Positions 37,397-49,249 of a stretch of 63,143 nt of DNA are shown in pieces. Each line of letters starts with the position of its first letter. The first letter of the stretch is position 1. Source of the stretch: Serendipita indica DSM 11827 (taxonomy: Eukaryota; Basidiomycota; Agaricomycetes; Sebacinales; Serendipitaceae); contig CAJVGD010000030.1 in NCBI GenBank assembly GCA_910890315.1, positions 1-63,143 of the forward strand, written 5' to 3'. The position numbers were made by a program, and so were the translations under genes. The notes under the pieces are model-generated. The model worked only from the letters and a program-made list of their open reading frames with translations. It did no database searches and was not told the DNA's origin.

Positions 37397-38537
37397 TTAC
37401 GATCCTACGTAAAGAAGGAAAGTGGTCCAAGGAACAATCTTAAGGACGTCGGGAGGGAGACTTTTGAGCAAAAGATTGGCCACAATAGCTTCTTCCCAAT
37501 CCTCCTTTTTACCGTCCGCCAGTACAATGTGACAGAGGAATCCGCCGACATAGTATACAAAGACGAGGAGGATAACCTGACACAGAGGGATGAGCAGAGG
37601 TGCGGTCGTCATGCCTATCGCGGCATACATCCAGACATAGGGCATCCAAGGTGCTACAACTGCTGTCGTACCAGCGAGGAAGTGAACAGAACCGAAAATA
37701 GTCCCAATTGCCGCCATGGCTCCCAAGACTTTCAACTCCATCTCCGTGTCTGGTTCACCAGAATAAAATATGGGTATCCGCTTGAGACTTTGCAAATCCG
37801 CATAGTCGTCACGACCGGTCAGTAGAATAACGGAATACCGGTCAAGCCTTTGAGAGGCGGTCATTTTGGTGCGCCTCGGTGGGGTCGTCGTAATATTCCC
37901 GAGCGTGTACACCGGAGTTGGCCGCTAGAGATCATAGGGCTTGTTCCACCATGGCATGTGAATGCATAGATTGACAATGGTAAATCTTCATCCCGAGGGA
38001 TCGCGATCGATCTCCTCCGCAGCAAGGATTCGACGGTATCACGGTTCAAAGGGTGAATTGGTGCGTCATAACGTTCCAGCAAAGAGTCGGCCAATGTCGT
38101 GTTCTGAGCTATGACAAGGGACCGGTGAAGACCCGCCACTGTAACTTAGAATGCCGCTTTTTGCGAGATACCTGAAGACAGATATTAGAATACGGAATCA
38201 TAAAGCAACGAAAACATACCGTATATTCTCGAGATTTTGTCTGCCACAAGATATTGCCTGACTGCCCACGCCAACGTCCATTCGGGTACGAGGAGGGTGA
38301 CCAGAAACGGAATCAATCTTCCATCGAGTAAACGACGAAAAGATAGACTGCATTGATCTCTAAACGCCATCTTCTTGTCAACGACTGGTCGGGCACGTTG
38401 GGGTGTACAGAGATCCAGGTACAGAGGAAGATTGTCGTGAGGCAGCTCACGATAATACCCCCAAGTTTTCTGTACTCCTCGACGTCTCTACATGGCTCAA
38501 GAGGTGTGCTGCCCAACAGAGTCACATTTCCTGCCAT
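37397..38537 (-). pseudogene. decayed multi-pass membrane protein, paralogue of 57.5 and 62.1 kb genes
   Basis: Shares the family landmarks with the two genes on the right: GIIVSCLTTIFLCTWISVHP near the N-terminus, FLVTLLVPEWTLAWAVRQYL, and a C-terminal part reading LQSLKRIPIFYSGEPDTEME, IGTIFGSVHFLAGTTAVVAP and further hydrophobic helices. Compared with them it lacks about 60 residues between RDEDLP and WWNKPYDL, the stretch that in the paralogues carries CKSDGLAKFLVVVQTLWF. The frame also shifts after PDQSL near 38390, and an in-frame stop follows WWNKPYDL near 37928. It therefore looks nonfunctional, unless the breaks are base errors plus unrecognised splicing. Function of the family is unknown; it is a membrane protein of a type often seen in Agaricomycetes. 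Confidence 0.65.
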
Positions 38538-38749
38538 GTTGTAAGATTTAGAAGGATAGGAAGTCACCGACGTGAATGATAAACAAAACATCGACCTTAA
38601 AACACCTGGGGCGCGATTTGAACGGAGCGGATACTCGGCTAAGAAAGCTAACCAGCAAGTTGACATTCACCAGGTGGGTGGCGTAGAAAGGGACTGGCCC
38701 TGTGTGACTAGAACAAAATCAAGTTATGGTTAGTCTTTCCTTTGACTCG

Positions 38750-38903
38750 AGGTGCCTCGTGTCACAACATTTGATAATAAACAATGAAGAAGCGAGTCGT
38801 CGTGCACCTAACGCCCTGGTTGGACAAGCATTTGGGGGGTTAGACTTTCGCAGGGTGCCTCGTTGTCGCAACGTCGATGATTGACCCATGAAGAGACGAA
38901 GTC
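38750..38903. repeat. imperfect direct repeat of about 50 bp
   Basis: Sequence at 38750-38799 recurs at 38853-38903: both begin rGGTGCCTCG, continue with GTC.CAAC and a GAT-rich middle, and end ATGAAGAnrCGAnGTCG. They are about 70-75 percent alike. They lie in the spacer between the decayed membrane gene and VPS60. Origin unknown. Confidence 0.5.
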
Positions 38904-39075
38904 GGGCCTGTTGTCGTGAACTTGGTGGTTATTCTGATACGCAGCTTGGTTCCGAACACATGTCGTTCCAGGCTCTTGCAAGCTTCGACTACCAGCGATT
39001 CAATCTGTCCACGATGACCGAATCCTCGAGACGCCCCTGTCATAACGACTAGCTTTAATAACCGGTCGCAGTCAG

Positions 39076-40159
39076 TTATACTAAATTTGTCAAACCCGCT
39101 TCAATTTCTGTGGCGACAACACACTGGTGTACAACTGTTCCATAAGATATGCACGTGTCCTCGAGCACCTCATGAGCCAGAGATCGCGGCCTTTGGTGCC
39201 GCTTCTGGTGCATTTGACAGCTATCCGACAATGAGGATAACACGTTGACGGAATAAAGAGGACTCACCTCGTTTGCCGGTACATGCGGTGCCTCATCGAG
39301 AAAGTCTGGTCCAGCCGTGACCTCTGTGAGATACGACGGCTCGTTGTCTTCAAAATCTGAGAGCGCGTCGAGTTCTTGTGGGATATCAGATCCAGAAATA
39401 AAGGTCAAGCAATATGGAATGCATACCAGCTTGCAACTCGTCTTCGTCGATTTCATCCGGAACAGCATATGACCGCGCCATCGTCTCTTGAATCTCATTT
39501 GCCTGCTCTAGCAGATCCTCCATTTCATAGTGCAAAGCCTATTATAATTAGAAACCGAGTGAGATGATAGAACCCGAACGCTCACATCAATCTTGTCGAC
39601 GTCAATCTTGCCGTACTGACGTCTGAGCTCCTTGTTTGCCGTCTTCATCGCGTCAACAGTGGCCATGGTGTTTCGCAAGTTTTCTGTAGTGAGCTGTGCG
39701 GATTCCATATTCCACGATTGTTGCTGTAACTGCGCGAGTTGGCCTTCGTACCTAGATATCATCAACGACGGCTATGCGTCCACGACGAGGAGCGTACATC
39801 TTCTTTTGTTTAAGCGTGGATAGAGCACGTTGTGTCACGGCGTTCTGTCAAATAGACGACGAGTGTGAGCGACGTAAGAGACGGTGGCGTGCAGACGTGG
39901 CGAGTTGAAATGAGGGTAGATTACCTTTCCTGGACCGTTTCTCATCTTTGACATTTGTTCCTTGTACTTTGCGAGCTCGGCGTCCAACTTGCGAATCTTG
40001 ACTTCGATGGTCGAGGCTCGCTGGTCTGTCTAGAGTGACAAATGGGTTTATTAGCGATTGTAATAGTGATACACGCCCTCTAGAGTGACATACCGAGGCG
40101 ATTGCATCCTGGAGTGATGGTTTTGGCTTTCCAGTGGATGATCCAAATATGCGATTCAT
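39076..40159 (-). CDS. VPS60: ESCRT-III-related protein Vps60 / CHMP5
   Basis: Endosomal sorting factor; CHMP5/Vps60 binds Vta1 and tunes the Vps4 ATPase at multivesicular bodies. The N-terminus is [20 protein letters not shown]. The helical core follows: [60 protein letters not shown] and [15 protein letters not shown], then [20 protein letters not shown] and the acidic [20 protein letters not shown]. Five or six introns interrupt it. The last splice is unclear: the frame can run to a stop at 39076, or a different acceptor near 39200 would end it about 95 bp earlier. It is 190 bp from the divergent methyltransferase gene. Confidence 0.9.
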
Positions 40160-40348
40160 GTTTTGATTATAATCTGCGCTGGTGGCCCGCTAACGAGGTC
40201 TAAAAGTGTGGATGTTGTCAGGGTCAAGTGGCAGAAGCCACAAGTGGTGCTAAGCCAAACTTGATAAATGTACACTGATAATGGTCCACCTGAACCACAC
40301 TAGTGGGGCAATAGACGCAGCTTGTCCCTGGCCAGCTGGGGTATAAGA

Positions 40349-42136
40349 ATGGACGGCCGTGGCCTGGACACTCCCCGCTACGACCAGCTCCCTCAAAACT
40401 TTTCGTCTGCAGGCTCGACCATTGGCGCTCCAACAGACGCAGGCGACAGCGAGCACAGACAATCAGGCGTAGCATCAACCATCAGCGGATCACTACTCTC
40501 GTACTATTCAGGAAGAGACATGGCGGGATTATTGAAGAAGATGGACGGCAGAGAGTACAACTCGCTCAATGATGCCTATTTCTTACCCAGTGGTGAGTAC
40601 ACTTATGCTATTCCCATCCCGTGTCTGATCCCTTGCAGACGAGGCGGAATGGGACAGATTGTACGTCCAGCACATTATAGTGGCCTCATCCATGCCTCAA
40701 CTTTTACCAGAGATAAGCAGCACATTGCCTTTCGAGTTGGGCTCAAGGCCCTCGTGCCCTGCCCAGACATTGTAGATGCCTGTCTCGCTCCGGCTCCAGG
40801 GATCACCCGTAAAGTCCTCGATCTCGGTATGTAATCTGCCATCATCCACGTATTGCTGACCACGCCTAGGATCCGGAACCGGCGTATGGTAAGCCGACCT
40901 TGGAACCTCGGCAACGATTAACGACAACCAGGGCGATTGACATGGCAAGAGAGTACCCACACGTCTCCGTTGTAGGCGTAGATCTAGCTCGTGCGTTTCA
41001 TAATAGTACGAACGCACGATATTGACTCTTCCAAGCCACCCCTCTTGACCCCGCATCAGTCCCGTCAAACTGCCGCTTCGAAGTAGACGACGTCAATCTT
41101 GGCTTGGGTCACTTTTACGACCAATTTGATGTCGTACACGCCCGTCTCATCTCAAGCGGCATCAAGGACTATCGCAACATGATGGAAGAGGCAGAAAAGT
41201 GTCTCAAGCCAGGTGGAGTTGTCGTCTTTGTCGACTATGACGCAATGTTTTGCGCACAAGATCAAGTAAGCAGGCAGCCCATGGCGGAAACAAACGAGAA
41301 TGGCTCTTGGTTGGTCAGGTGCAGTCACGGTCCGTACCCTGCACTCCAATGAATCCCGCTCACGACGAGTAGAAATGCGACATGGTGCTCCACTAAAGGG
41401 CAGCGACATTCTTGGTATGGAGAAGTGTCTCGACGAAGGCGTCTGGGATCACGAACTGCTTGACCCAGAAACGTGCGTATCTCTAGTACACTGTTTATCC
41501 TGTTACTCAAGACCATATAGTGCACAAGCTGGAAGTCTCTTCCTTCCGATTGGCCCATGGGTCCGCGTCCCCGATCCGGCCAAGTCGGAGCAAATGAAAT
41601 TCGTCGGCACTATCATCCGCCACGACTACACCAGCGCATTCCGCGCCGTCATTCCCGTCTTTGGTCGCCTCGGTGTCCCACCAGAGGTCGTCGAGAAGTG
41701 GAAACCACATGTAGAAGAAGGCAAGTTTCTGCTCTGATTCAGAAGAACTAGGAATGACTAACGTCGTTGATCAGAGTTGAGCTCGACGACGCTGCGCATG
41801 TGGTCACGCACGCGAATGGCTTGGGGTCGTCGACGTACCGGCCCAGGTGAACCCGCACCACCACTCCCAGAGATCCCACCAAAGCCCAAAGAAGACACCG
41901 AGGAACCAGAGCCAGAATCACGGCCACCCAGTGTCACCCCCGTGCCCATCTCAGGCGAGCTACTCGGTTCGACTCTGCGAGACTACGACTGGTTCCATCT
42001 TTACAAGACGAAAGAAGAGTGCGTCGCCGCTGCAAAGGCCCGTAATGACTCGCTTGGACCCGTTCCGACGCCGTGGGTCTTGATCATGGTGGAAAAGATG
42101 AAGAAAGCCGCTGCTGCTGCGTCTACGTCGAAATAA
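40349..42136 (+). CDS. SAM-dependent methyltransferase (class I)
   Basis: Rossmann-fold methyltransferase of a type common in basidiomycetes, distantly like LaeA-type regulators and secondary-metabolite enzymes. It reads EYNSLNDAYFLPSDEAEWDR and DKQHIAFRVGLKALVPCPDI, then SAM motif I KVLDLGSGTGVWAIDMARE. VSVVGVDLA provides the acidic residue that binds the ribose. Further on are FDVVHARLISSGIKDYRNMM and EKCLKPGGVVVFVDYDAM. The C-terminal part has LFLPIGPWVRVPDPAKSEQM and RMAWGRRRTGPGEPAPPLPE, then a Pro/Glu-rich tail ending ASTSK-stop. About eight introns, one isolating a very small exon at about 40640-40660. Substrate unknown; no biosynthetic neighbours. Confidence 0.85.
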
Positions 42137-42192
42137 CGTATTTCTGAATGTACCGGAAGGTTAGGAATTCTTTCATAAAGCGAAAATTACAA

Positions 42193-44505
42193 TCAAGCTC
42201 CTCGAATAAACGGATGAACGAGCGCATCTCTAGGGGTAATCCTCCTCGCTGGATCCAGATGAAGACACTTGTCCAGCAAGTCAATAAGTGCCAACACCTC
42301 CTTTTCCTCTGCAACAGCCGCAGCGTCGTCTGGATTCGGTGCCGTGGGCTGTAGCCGCGTCCTCAGATCGCGGACTGGCTTCGTAATATGAATCTTCTTG
42401 TTCTTATCCTATTTCAACGGATAAGTATATGGCCAGTTGCAAGTTGAAAGTACTCACACCACCCCCTCCTTCGAGCACTTCGTAAAACCCGCCCCCTCGT
42501 CAAAGTAGACATCCCCAAAGCGCGCCTTTTTGACTAGCTTTTGGTTAAATCGTCCCTTGAGCTCCATCATCAACTTGAGCATCTCGCGATTCGAACGTCC
42601 AGGAAAGAGAATCCTCCCTGTAAACAGCTCATAGAGCGTACACCCCATGCTCCACACGTCCACGGCGCAGTCATACGGTAGCCCGAGAATAATCTCTGGC
42701 GCACGGTAGAACCGCGAGACAAGATATGGCGCGATTTCAGCCGTCTCATACGAAATGTCCGTGGCCGACCCAAGGTCGCAGAGTTTGAGATTTGAGCGCG
42801 ATTCGTTGATGAGGATATTGTCAGGCTTGATGTCTGCGTGAAGAATGTTGGATTTCCGAAGGTGGGAGAGAGCGAGGAAGAGCTGATGAGCGTAGACGCG
42901 GACCGCCTTGATGTGAAGCCCTACGTCTCGACCATACTTCTTGATCGTATCGCGAAGGTTCATACTCAAGGACTCGAATACGAGACACAAGTGACCCCGA
43001 TGTTCAAACGTCCGCTCGAGCCGAATGAGGTGCTTCTTGTCTTCTGGATCTCCCTGGCGGAGCTTTTGCAAGATTTGCGCCTCCTTCGCACCAGCCTTGT
43101 ACATGCTCTCTTGCGATCGCACAATCTTGATCGCCACCTCTCCAACAGGTCGTTCCTTGTCGCCGTCCGGATCAAAGACCCGCGCTTTGACGACATTGGA
43201 GAACATTCCTTTGCCGACGAGCGCAAAGACTTGGTATCGACCACCGTCCAACGACTCTCCGAGGATGATTTGATAGTAACCCTCTTCGTCAGCGGCAGTG
43301 TCCATCGTCTCTGGTGCAATCGTCGTAACTTTCTGCAGGCAAGTTGTGAATACCCGCCCCATCTAAAAAGTTTACCATATACCTTGACCACGCGCTTCTT
43401 CTTCTTAGGCTTCTTCTCCTCTTCGTCTCCAAGCGCAAACATGTCCTCAATCTCATCTGCATCCTCCTCTTCGTATTCACTGCCTTCCGCCTCCAACTCT
43501 TCGACGTCATGTGCCAACTTGGCAGCCTTTCGAACATCATCGCGCATATCCTGAGATGGGTCATAATCCGCTGCGACGACGCCTTCGGCGCCACCATTTT
43601 GCAACTCCTTGTCGTCTAGTTTGATCCCATGGTCATCCGTTGCGCCAACTTTGCCTTTGCTGAGTAAAAAGTTGCCATCCTCTTGTATGTTCAAAGAGGG
43701 AGAGGGTGCAGCGCCAGTGTCCATTGCCGAAGGAGTCGATTGCCCAGGTGTAGACCCTGCAGCAGAGGCGATACTCGCAATGCGCTCAAGGGGATTGGCA
43801 GACAAGGTAAATGCGACTGCAGGGCCTTGAGAATTTGTTGCTTTGGCTTGGTACTTTGCCAGGATTGCAGCTCTCCGTGCGCGACGTGCTTCCGCGTCGT
43901 CTTCAAATTTGGGCTGCTCCTTTGGCCCAAAGTCGAACTCTTGCTCGTCTGGAGGTGCTGTTGTGGAGTCTTGCATGACGGTACTAGACACAGGTGGTCA
44001 GCTAGGCCGATATAAACAAAGAAAAGAAAAGCAGGGGCGCGTACAGAAGAGCGTAAGGTCGACAATATCCCGATACTCACTCTACCAAAGCATGAGGTGA
44101 TATTCTATGACTTGGTCAGATATACTCCCGATAGAAAACAAGGACTTACTCTCCCTCTTCCTTCTCATCGTCTGGGGACATTTGTTTTGGTGCCTTGGAG
44201 GTGGGAGAGAAAGATTTCCGCGCGTTTTCATCCTTTTTGCTGCTATTGCTGCCCGCAAGAGGTGATCGCTCCCGGTGAGGAGTGGATGATGAAGTTCGTA
44301 AGGCTGCTTGGGGCGAGTTGCGACTATGGTCGCGGTATCTTTCTCTTGAACGGTCCTTGTAGCGGTCCTCATCACGTCTGGAACTGTTCCTCCCGCCGTC
44401 TAGATGAGCAGCGCGCCAGTCACGCGGGGTGTCCTCACGTCTCGAGCGTTTATGGGCAGAGGATCTTGCGTAATCATGGTCTAAAGCTCTCTTTTCTGGG
44501 GGCAT
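42193..44505 (-). CDS. PRP4: PRP4 pre-mRNA splicing kinase (PRPF4B-like)
   Basis: Nuclear CMGC/DYRK-related kinase that phosphorylates spliceosome proteins and is needed for B-complex activation. A basic N-terminus (MPPEKRALDHDYARSSAHKR, with RERYRDHSRN repeats) resembles the RS-like tail of PRP4 kinases. It is joined by an intron (GT near 44149) to DTVMQDSTTAPPDEQEF. The catalytic domain is complete: YQVFALVGKGMFSNVVKARV, EVAIKIVRSQESMYKAG, the catalytic loop ILHADIKPDNILINES, LKLCDLGSATDI and PYLVSRFYRAPEIILGLPYD. It ends LDPARRITPRDALVHPFIRG-A-stop at 42193-42195. Few introns in the kinase half. No frame break was seen. Confidence 0.93.
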
Positions 44506-44639
44506 GTTAGCTGATCCTGGTATTGGCGTGGAGATGTCACCGACGCCTCGACAGTAGACGAGGTCAGGGAGAAAAATGGAGAACCACAGCCACCACAAGT
44601 TTGTACAAGACTAGTTATTACAAAACGAAAAATTTCAAT

Positions 44640-45164
44640 CGTGGACTCCGAAATCTCCAGTTTCATCTCCTTTACATGGTTTTCCCATCTAGGGTGGCGA
44701 CTATGTGCTCCAATCGTAAAGCCCATCGGCTTGGTAGCCTACAAAGTATCAGCAAACCTAGATTCCATGAAAGATCTGTCTGACTGCCTCTATTAGCCTT
44801 CTGAACGAAGACGTCAAACCAGGTCCAGCACGTGTTGCCCAGCCCTGATCGGTGTGACTTGTCAGGTAGTCGATCAATGTTGGGCAGTAAACGTCGAGCA
44901 TCAATTCGAATGGCTATCTTGCTTCGATTATAGTCATAGACGACAAAGGGCTCAATGCTCCGTTTTACAAGTCTCTTCTTGACCTCCAAGCAGTCAAATA
45001 TCATACTGACAAGTCCCATGGGTGGCGCCGGCCTGCGCGAGTGCACCTCTCTTTTTCGCAGTGAGCATAGTAGTAAAGAAGAGGGGGCCTCCTTCTTTCG
45101 AGTCTTCATCGTCGACAAAGTAGCTTTCCACTATATCATATTCGGTCTGACCAATAATGGCCAT
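44640..45164 (-). pseudogene. F-box-like family, tandem copy 1, degenerate
   Basis: Related to the next two copies. From ATG 45164 it reads MAIIGQTEYDIVESYFVDDE, then after a one-base frame change near 45020 MIFDCLEVKKRLVKRSIEPF and ARRLLPNIDRLPD, TCWTWFDVFVQKAN. A downstream piece matches the others (RWENHVKEMKLEISE near 44650-44690), but the family's last residues are not found and the frame carries at least one more break. Probably a decayed copy. Part of the damage could be base miscalls, as in copies 2 and 3. Confidence 0.6.
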
Positions 45165-45446
45165 ACCCCGCTTCAGTGATTGCCCAAGATGTAAAGGGAT
45201 ACTCTGTTTATGAAATCAGAGTGGAGATTGGTCTCGCAATGCTATGGGACACGTCGGAAGGGTTGACGACGGTGGTCGGCTCCAACGTTGTTCCCTTGAG
45301 GGATCTATTGAGACTGGCACAACGTGTGCCGCCGCTGTTTAGGTGCGAATTCCCGTCCCTGTGCAACATATGTTCTTATAGAATAACGGGGCGGTTTCCA
45401 GCTCTACAATATGAGTCCTACTCTGCATCAGAGAGGTGTGGATTCC

Positions 45447-46150
45447 TTAGCCGAACCGCGTGGGGTCGAAAGGCTCCCAGATCTCTAGCTTCATCTCCTC
45501 TACGTGATTTCTCCATCCGGGGTAGCAAGCGTTGGCGCGTGCAGTAATGTAGTCTCCTTTTCCAGATGAGTCCAAAGGGGATGGGTCGGATCGAATACAG
45601 GTCCCTGCAGTTCAGTCGTCGTGGAGCTAGCAAGCTCATTGTAATGGCTTATCCATTCATATGATTTAGGCCCCTGGTGGCCTACAGAGTATCAGTACAG
45701 GTAGAGATCATCAGAATTGTCCTGACTGTGCTTAGCTTTCCAAATAAATATGTCAAACCAGGTCCAATTCCCTGCATTTGGGTCCGATACCCAACCCTGA
45801 TCATGCGACTTTGTCGTGAGTTGCAAATGCAATCGACCGATGCTAGGTAGCAGCCGCTTGGTATCAACAGCAATGGCTACGTGGTTGCCGTCGTAGACTG
45901 AAAAAGGTGCAGAAGTCTTTTCTACAATCGAATTCTTGACTTCTAAGTAGTCAAATATCGTGATAACGAGCTCTGTGGGCAGTCCCGGTCTGTGCGAGTT
46001 CGCGTCTCCTCTTCGAAGTGCTCTGGCCAGAGCGTAGTAGTAAAGGAGAGGATTATCTTCTTCTCCATCAGAGCTATCCTCGGATAAATGACTTTGCACT
46101 GCGTCCTGAACTATTTGGAGTAGATCTCTGATGCCGCGAAAGAGGTCCAT
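45447..46150 (-). CDS. F-box-like small protein, tandem copy 2
   Basis: From MDLFRGIRDLLQIVQDAVQS it passes an acidic patch (SEDSSDGEED) to the F-box-like helix LPTELVITIFDYLEVKNSIV. Then come APFSVYDGNHVAIAVDTKRL, LPSIGRLHLQLTTKSHDQGW and NWTWFDIFIWKAK. An intron lies near 45670-45720. The last exon gives LQGPVFDPTHPLWTHLE and NACYPGWRNHVEEMKLEIWE, then PFDPTRFG-stop at 45447-45449. The frame shifts in a TTTT run (plus strand 45558-45561); one more base there restores a continuous protein. Likely a real gene with a base miscall. F-box proteins recruit SCF ubiquitin-ligase substrates; that role is inferred only from the helix. Confidence 0.65.
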
Positions 46151-46385
46151 GCAGGCTGTTCAGAGACTGCAACGATGTCTTGTATTTGCTAGGTCAAATT
46201 GAAGCCAGCGAGGAACACTGTTATAGATATTGTCGTGAAAATTGAAGATTGGTCGGGTCCAAAGTTGTTCATCCACCCTTCAAGTGCGCATTCCTACATT
46301 CTGCATAAAGGGGAGGTGTCTAAACCAACAAGCGACTTCTAATTTACAAGATGGGTTCTATTTGGGTCAGAAACGTTGGGCTCCC

Positions 46386-47066
46386 CTATCCAAACCGTGT
46401 GCAGTCGAATAGCTCCCAAACTTCCAGCATCTTCCCTTTATATGGTCTCCCCATGCGGAACGCCCGGCATGAGGGCATGTACCGATATAGCCTCCAGTTT
46501 CCAGGTGACTCCAGAAAGGATGGGCAGGATCAAATACAGGACCCTGGAGTTTGATCGACTCGCGTTTGTTAGGCCTATTGTCCACTTGTGCCATTTACGA
46601 TGCTGTTCTCCTAAGGGTATCAAAAGAGGTAAAATATGAGAATACGTCCTGACCGGTTTTTGCTTCCTCGATAAACACAAAAAATGGTCCGATTCATCGC
46701 ATTTGGATGTCACCCAACCTTGATCGTGTGATATCGTGAGTAGCATATGCAAGTGACCAATGCTGGGTAGCAAACGCCTTGTGTCAATCTGAGGCGCTAT
46801 GCGTCTGTCCCGACTGAGAAAAAGCCCATATGATGTTACCAAGAGTGTCTTCTTGACCTCTAAGTAGTCGAATATTGCAATAACGAGTTCTGCAGGCAAA
46901 GCCGGCCTGTGCGAATTGGGATCTCCTCTCCGCAGCGCTCTGGAGATGGCAGAGTAGGAAAGAAGAGGATTAATTTATCCTTGTTAGAGTCATCACCGAA
47001 CGCATGACTTTCAACCGTGTCTCGACCCGATTGGGTTAAATAGCTGATACGGCCAATTGGCTCCAT
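46386..47066 (-). CDS. F-box-like small protein, tandem copy 3
   Basis: Begins MEPIGRISYLTQSGRDTVES at 47066, 122 bp from the divergent TAF6 gene. Family landmarks: RALRRGDPNSHRPALPAELV, IAIFDYLEVKK, TRRLLPSIGHLHMLLTISHD and QGPVFDPAHPFWSHLETGGY. It ends MLEVWELFDCTRFG-stop at 46386-46388. Two one-base shifts occur, at TTT 46974-46976 and TTT 46437-46439 on the plus strand; in each one extra T (A on the coding strand) gives an uninterrupted protein. So this copy is probably intact in the organism. An intron lies near 46600-46650. It lacks the WTWF stretch of the other copies (ESDHFLCLSRKQK instead). Confidence 0.6.
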
Positions 47067-47188
47067 GCTTTAGTGATTATAGGAGTGTCCTGTTTGTTAA
47101 TAAAGCAGCGTGAAGATTGTCTCTCTCAATGTATGGAAAGCCGACAAATTCTGGCGGTGGTGGCAGAGTCCAAGCTTGCTCCTGAACC

Positions 47189-49097
47189 ATGAACGGCGTT
47201 CGTCGTGAACAGGGGCCAACTCCCACAGACGGCTCGATATACTCCGCTGAAGCTGTCCAGGTACTCATTTCTTCCCTCTATATGGCATGAAGCTCTTTAT
47301 GGAGCGCTAACGTTGCATTACATCGGCCACGAATATGTTTATGTCGAAATTCGTAACCAAATGGATTCTGTCAACACTCTGATATCAATATAGGATGTTG
47401 CCGCATCGATAGGATTGCCAAACCTGCCGGACGAGTTGCTTCAACGCCTAGCAAAGGACGTTGAATATCGCATTCACCAAGTTGTCGAGGTGCGTCAAGC
47501 ATTGCGAGAGTTTGTATACGATGATTGTTCATAATTTCATGCAGGAAGCCGCCCGCTTTACGCGACATGGTAAACGAACAACGATGAACACGCAAGATAT
47601 CGACCTCGCCCTTCAATCTCTCAATATTGAGCCTTTATATGGACATCTATCACACATGCCTACTGTTTTCCGTCGCGCAAATCCCAATCCGGCCGGCACA
47701 AATTCCAAAGTGGCTGCACCAGTATATTTTGTAGAAGATGAGGAAGTCGACTTTGACAAGGTCCTTCGAGACGAAAAGGTCACCCTCCCAAAGATGGTAA
47801 ACTGGCATGCCCATTGGCTCGCCGTCGAGGGCATCCAACCGTTGACCGCAGACAACCCTCCACGACCTCCTTTATCAGGTAAGGCTCATATTTGGTTCAA
47901 ATTATATCATTCTGACGAGATGTCAGAACAAAAAGGCCGCAAGCAGTCACCACCTCGGTCTGTCCTGGCCCCGGTCGCACCTGCGATGCAAGGTGCCGGG
48001 GCGAATCGCAAGTACAAGCCAGTCAAACATGTCCTCTCTCGCGAACTTCAAATCTACTACTCTCGTCTCACCGCCGCTCTCCTCCCGCCTGCTTCTTCAA
48101 TTACAGACGAGGCTCAGCAGAATGCTCGTCGCACGGCAGCATTAGCAAGTCTGCAATACGACGCTGGACTGCAAAACCTCCTGCCATATCTCGTCAGATG
48201 GGTTGGGCAGAGTGTTGTAACGGCTATCCGAAATATGGACGAGCGAGAGCGGGCAAGTAAAGCGGCCGACGCGACTGGCGAGACACTAGAGATATTGCTC
48301 AAGGTCATCCATGCTCTGATTCAGAATGAAAGGTTGTTCATCGAGCCCTATGTAAGCACACTATTTCGGGCTAGCAACTTACTAATATCCCTCAGCTTCA
48401 CCAAATCTTGCCTCCTCTCCTCTCGATCCTTTTGACTTCCTCCCTCCCAGCCAATCCACCAACTCTAAGGCGAGACGCATCGGAGATCCTTGCATTTATA
48501 TCACTACAACACGGCACGACATACCCATCACTCTCTGAACGACTGACAAAAACATTGCTACTGGCACTTCTCGCGCCATCCAAGCATCTCGATGCTGCCG
48601 CAATTACGACGTCTGCTAATAATGCAATGATGATCGACAGTGAAGGCGCACCAACAGAGTCTGCGATTACTGGCCCCGCTGCTAGTGGCGCGACGGACAA
48701 GTATGATTTCTTCGAGGGGCGTATGCACGGTTCGAGTGGATCTCGAGAGGGCGCTGTTCGTGGCCTTGCAAGTCTTAGTCCACAGGCGGTCGAGCGTGGG
48801 TTGATTGAGAGCGCTGGTGCCAAAGTTATCGGTGAAGAGGCCATTCACGATGATGATGGTGAAGTTCTTGCTGCAATGGTACGTCGTGATTCTGTATACT
48901 TTCCTCTTGTCAAGCTAATATTCTTTCAGGATGCGCTCGCGACGCTGAGACCGAGGTCGAAGAATCCTGTTCCTCTCGATGAGTCAGATACAGAGACGAG
49001 ACGAGAATTGGAAGAGGTGTTTGGACCTCGATTCGCGCGGCTTCTTGGTCAAGATGGAGTATGGGCTAAAGCTTTACTCAAACGTCATGTAGAATAA
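47189..49097 (+). CDS. TAF6: TFIID/SAGA subunit TAF6
   Basis: Histone-fold TATA-binding-protein-associated factor that pairs with TAF9. Exon 1 (MNGVRREQGPTPTDGSIYSA-EAVQ) splices at about 47260 to DVAASIGLPNLPDELLQRLA and KDVEYRIHQVVE, then EAARFTRHGKRTTMNTQDID, completing the histone fold. LNIEPLYGHLSHM and VYFVEDEEVDFDKVLRDEKV are typical TAF6 linker motifs. The C-terminal HEAT region runs from VKHVLSRELQIYYSRLTAAL through LQNLLPYLVRWVGQSVVTAI to REGAVRGLASLSPQAVERGL. It ends WAKALLKRHVE-stop. Five introns fit GT..AG. ATG 47189 gives a complete fold, so it is preferred. Confidence 0.95.
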
Positions 49098-49249
49098 TAG
49101 CATACATTGGTATTACTGGTGGAGAACAAGTTGAATGAAGTGTCCTTGACAATCTTGAATGGCATAAGGGGAAGAACGACGGGTAACTGTACTACAAGCC
49201 AAATAAAGCGTCTTTGACGATCCTGAATGAGCAATGTGTGACTTGCGGT

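Noticed and set aside
42838-43554. 238-codon plus-strand frame opposite the PRP4 kinase domain
   Set aside because: The opposite strand has complete kinase motifs; this is an antisense shadow.
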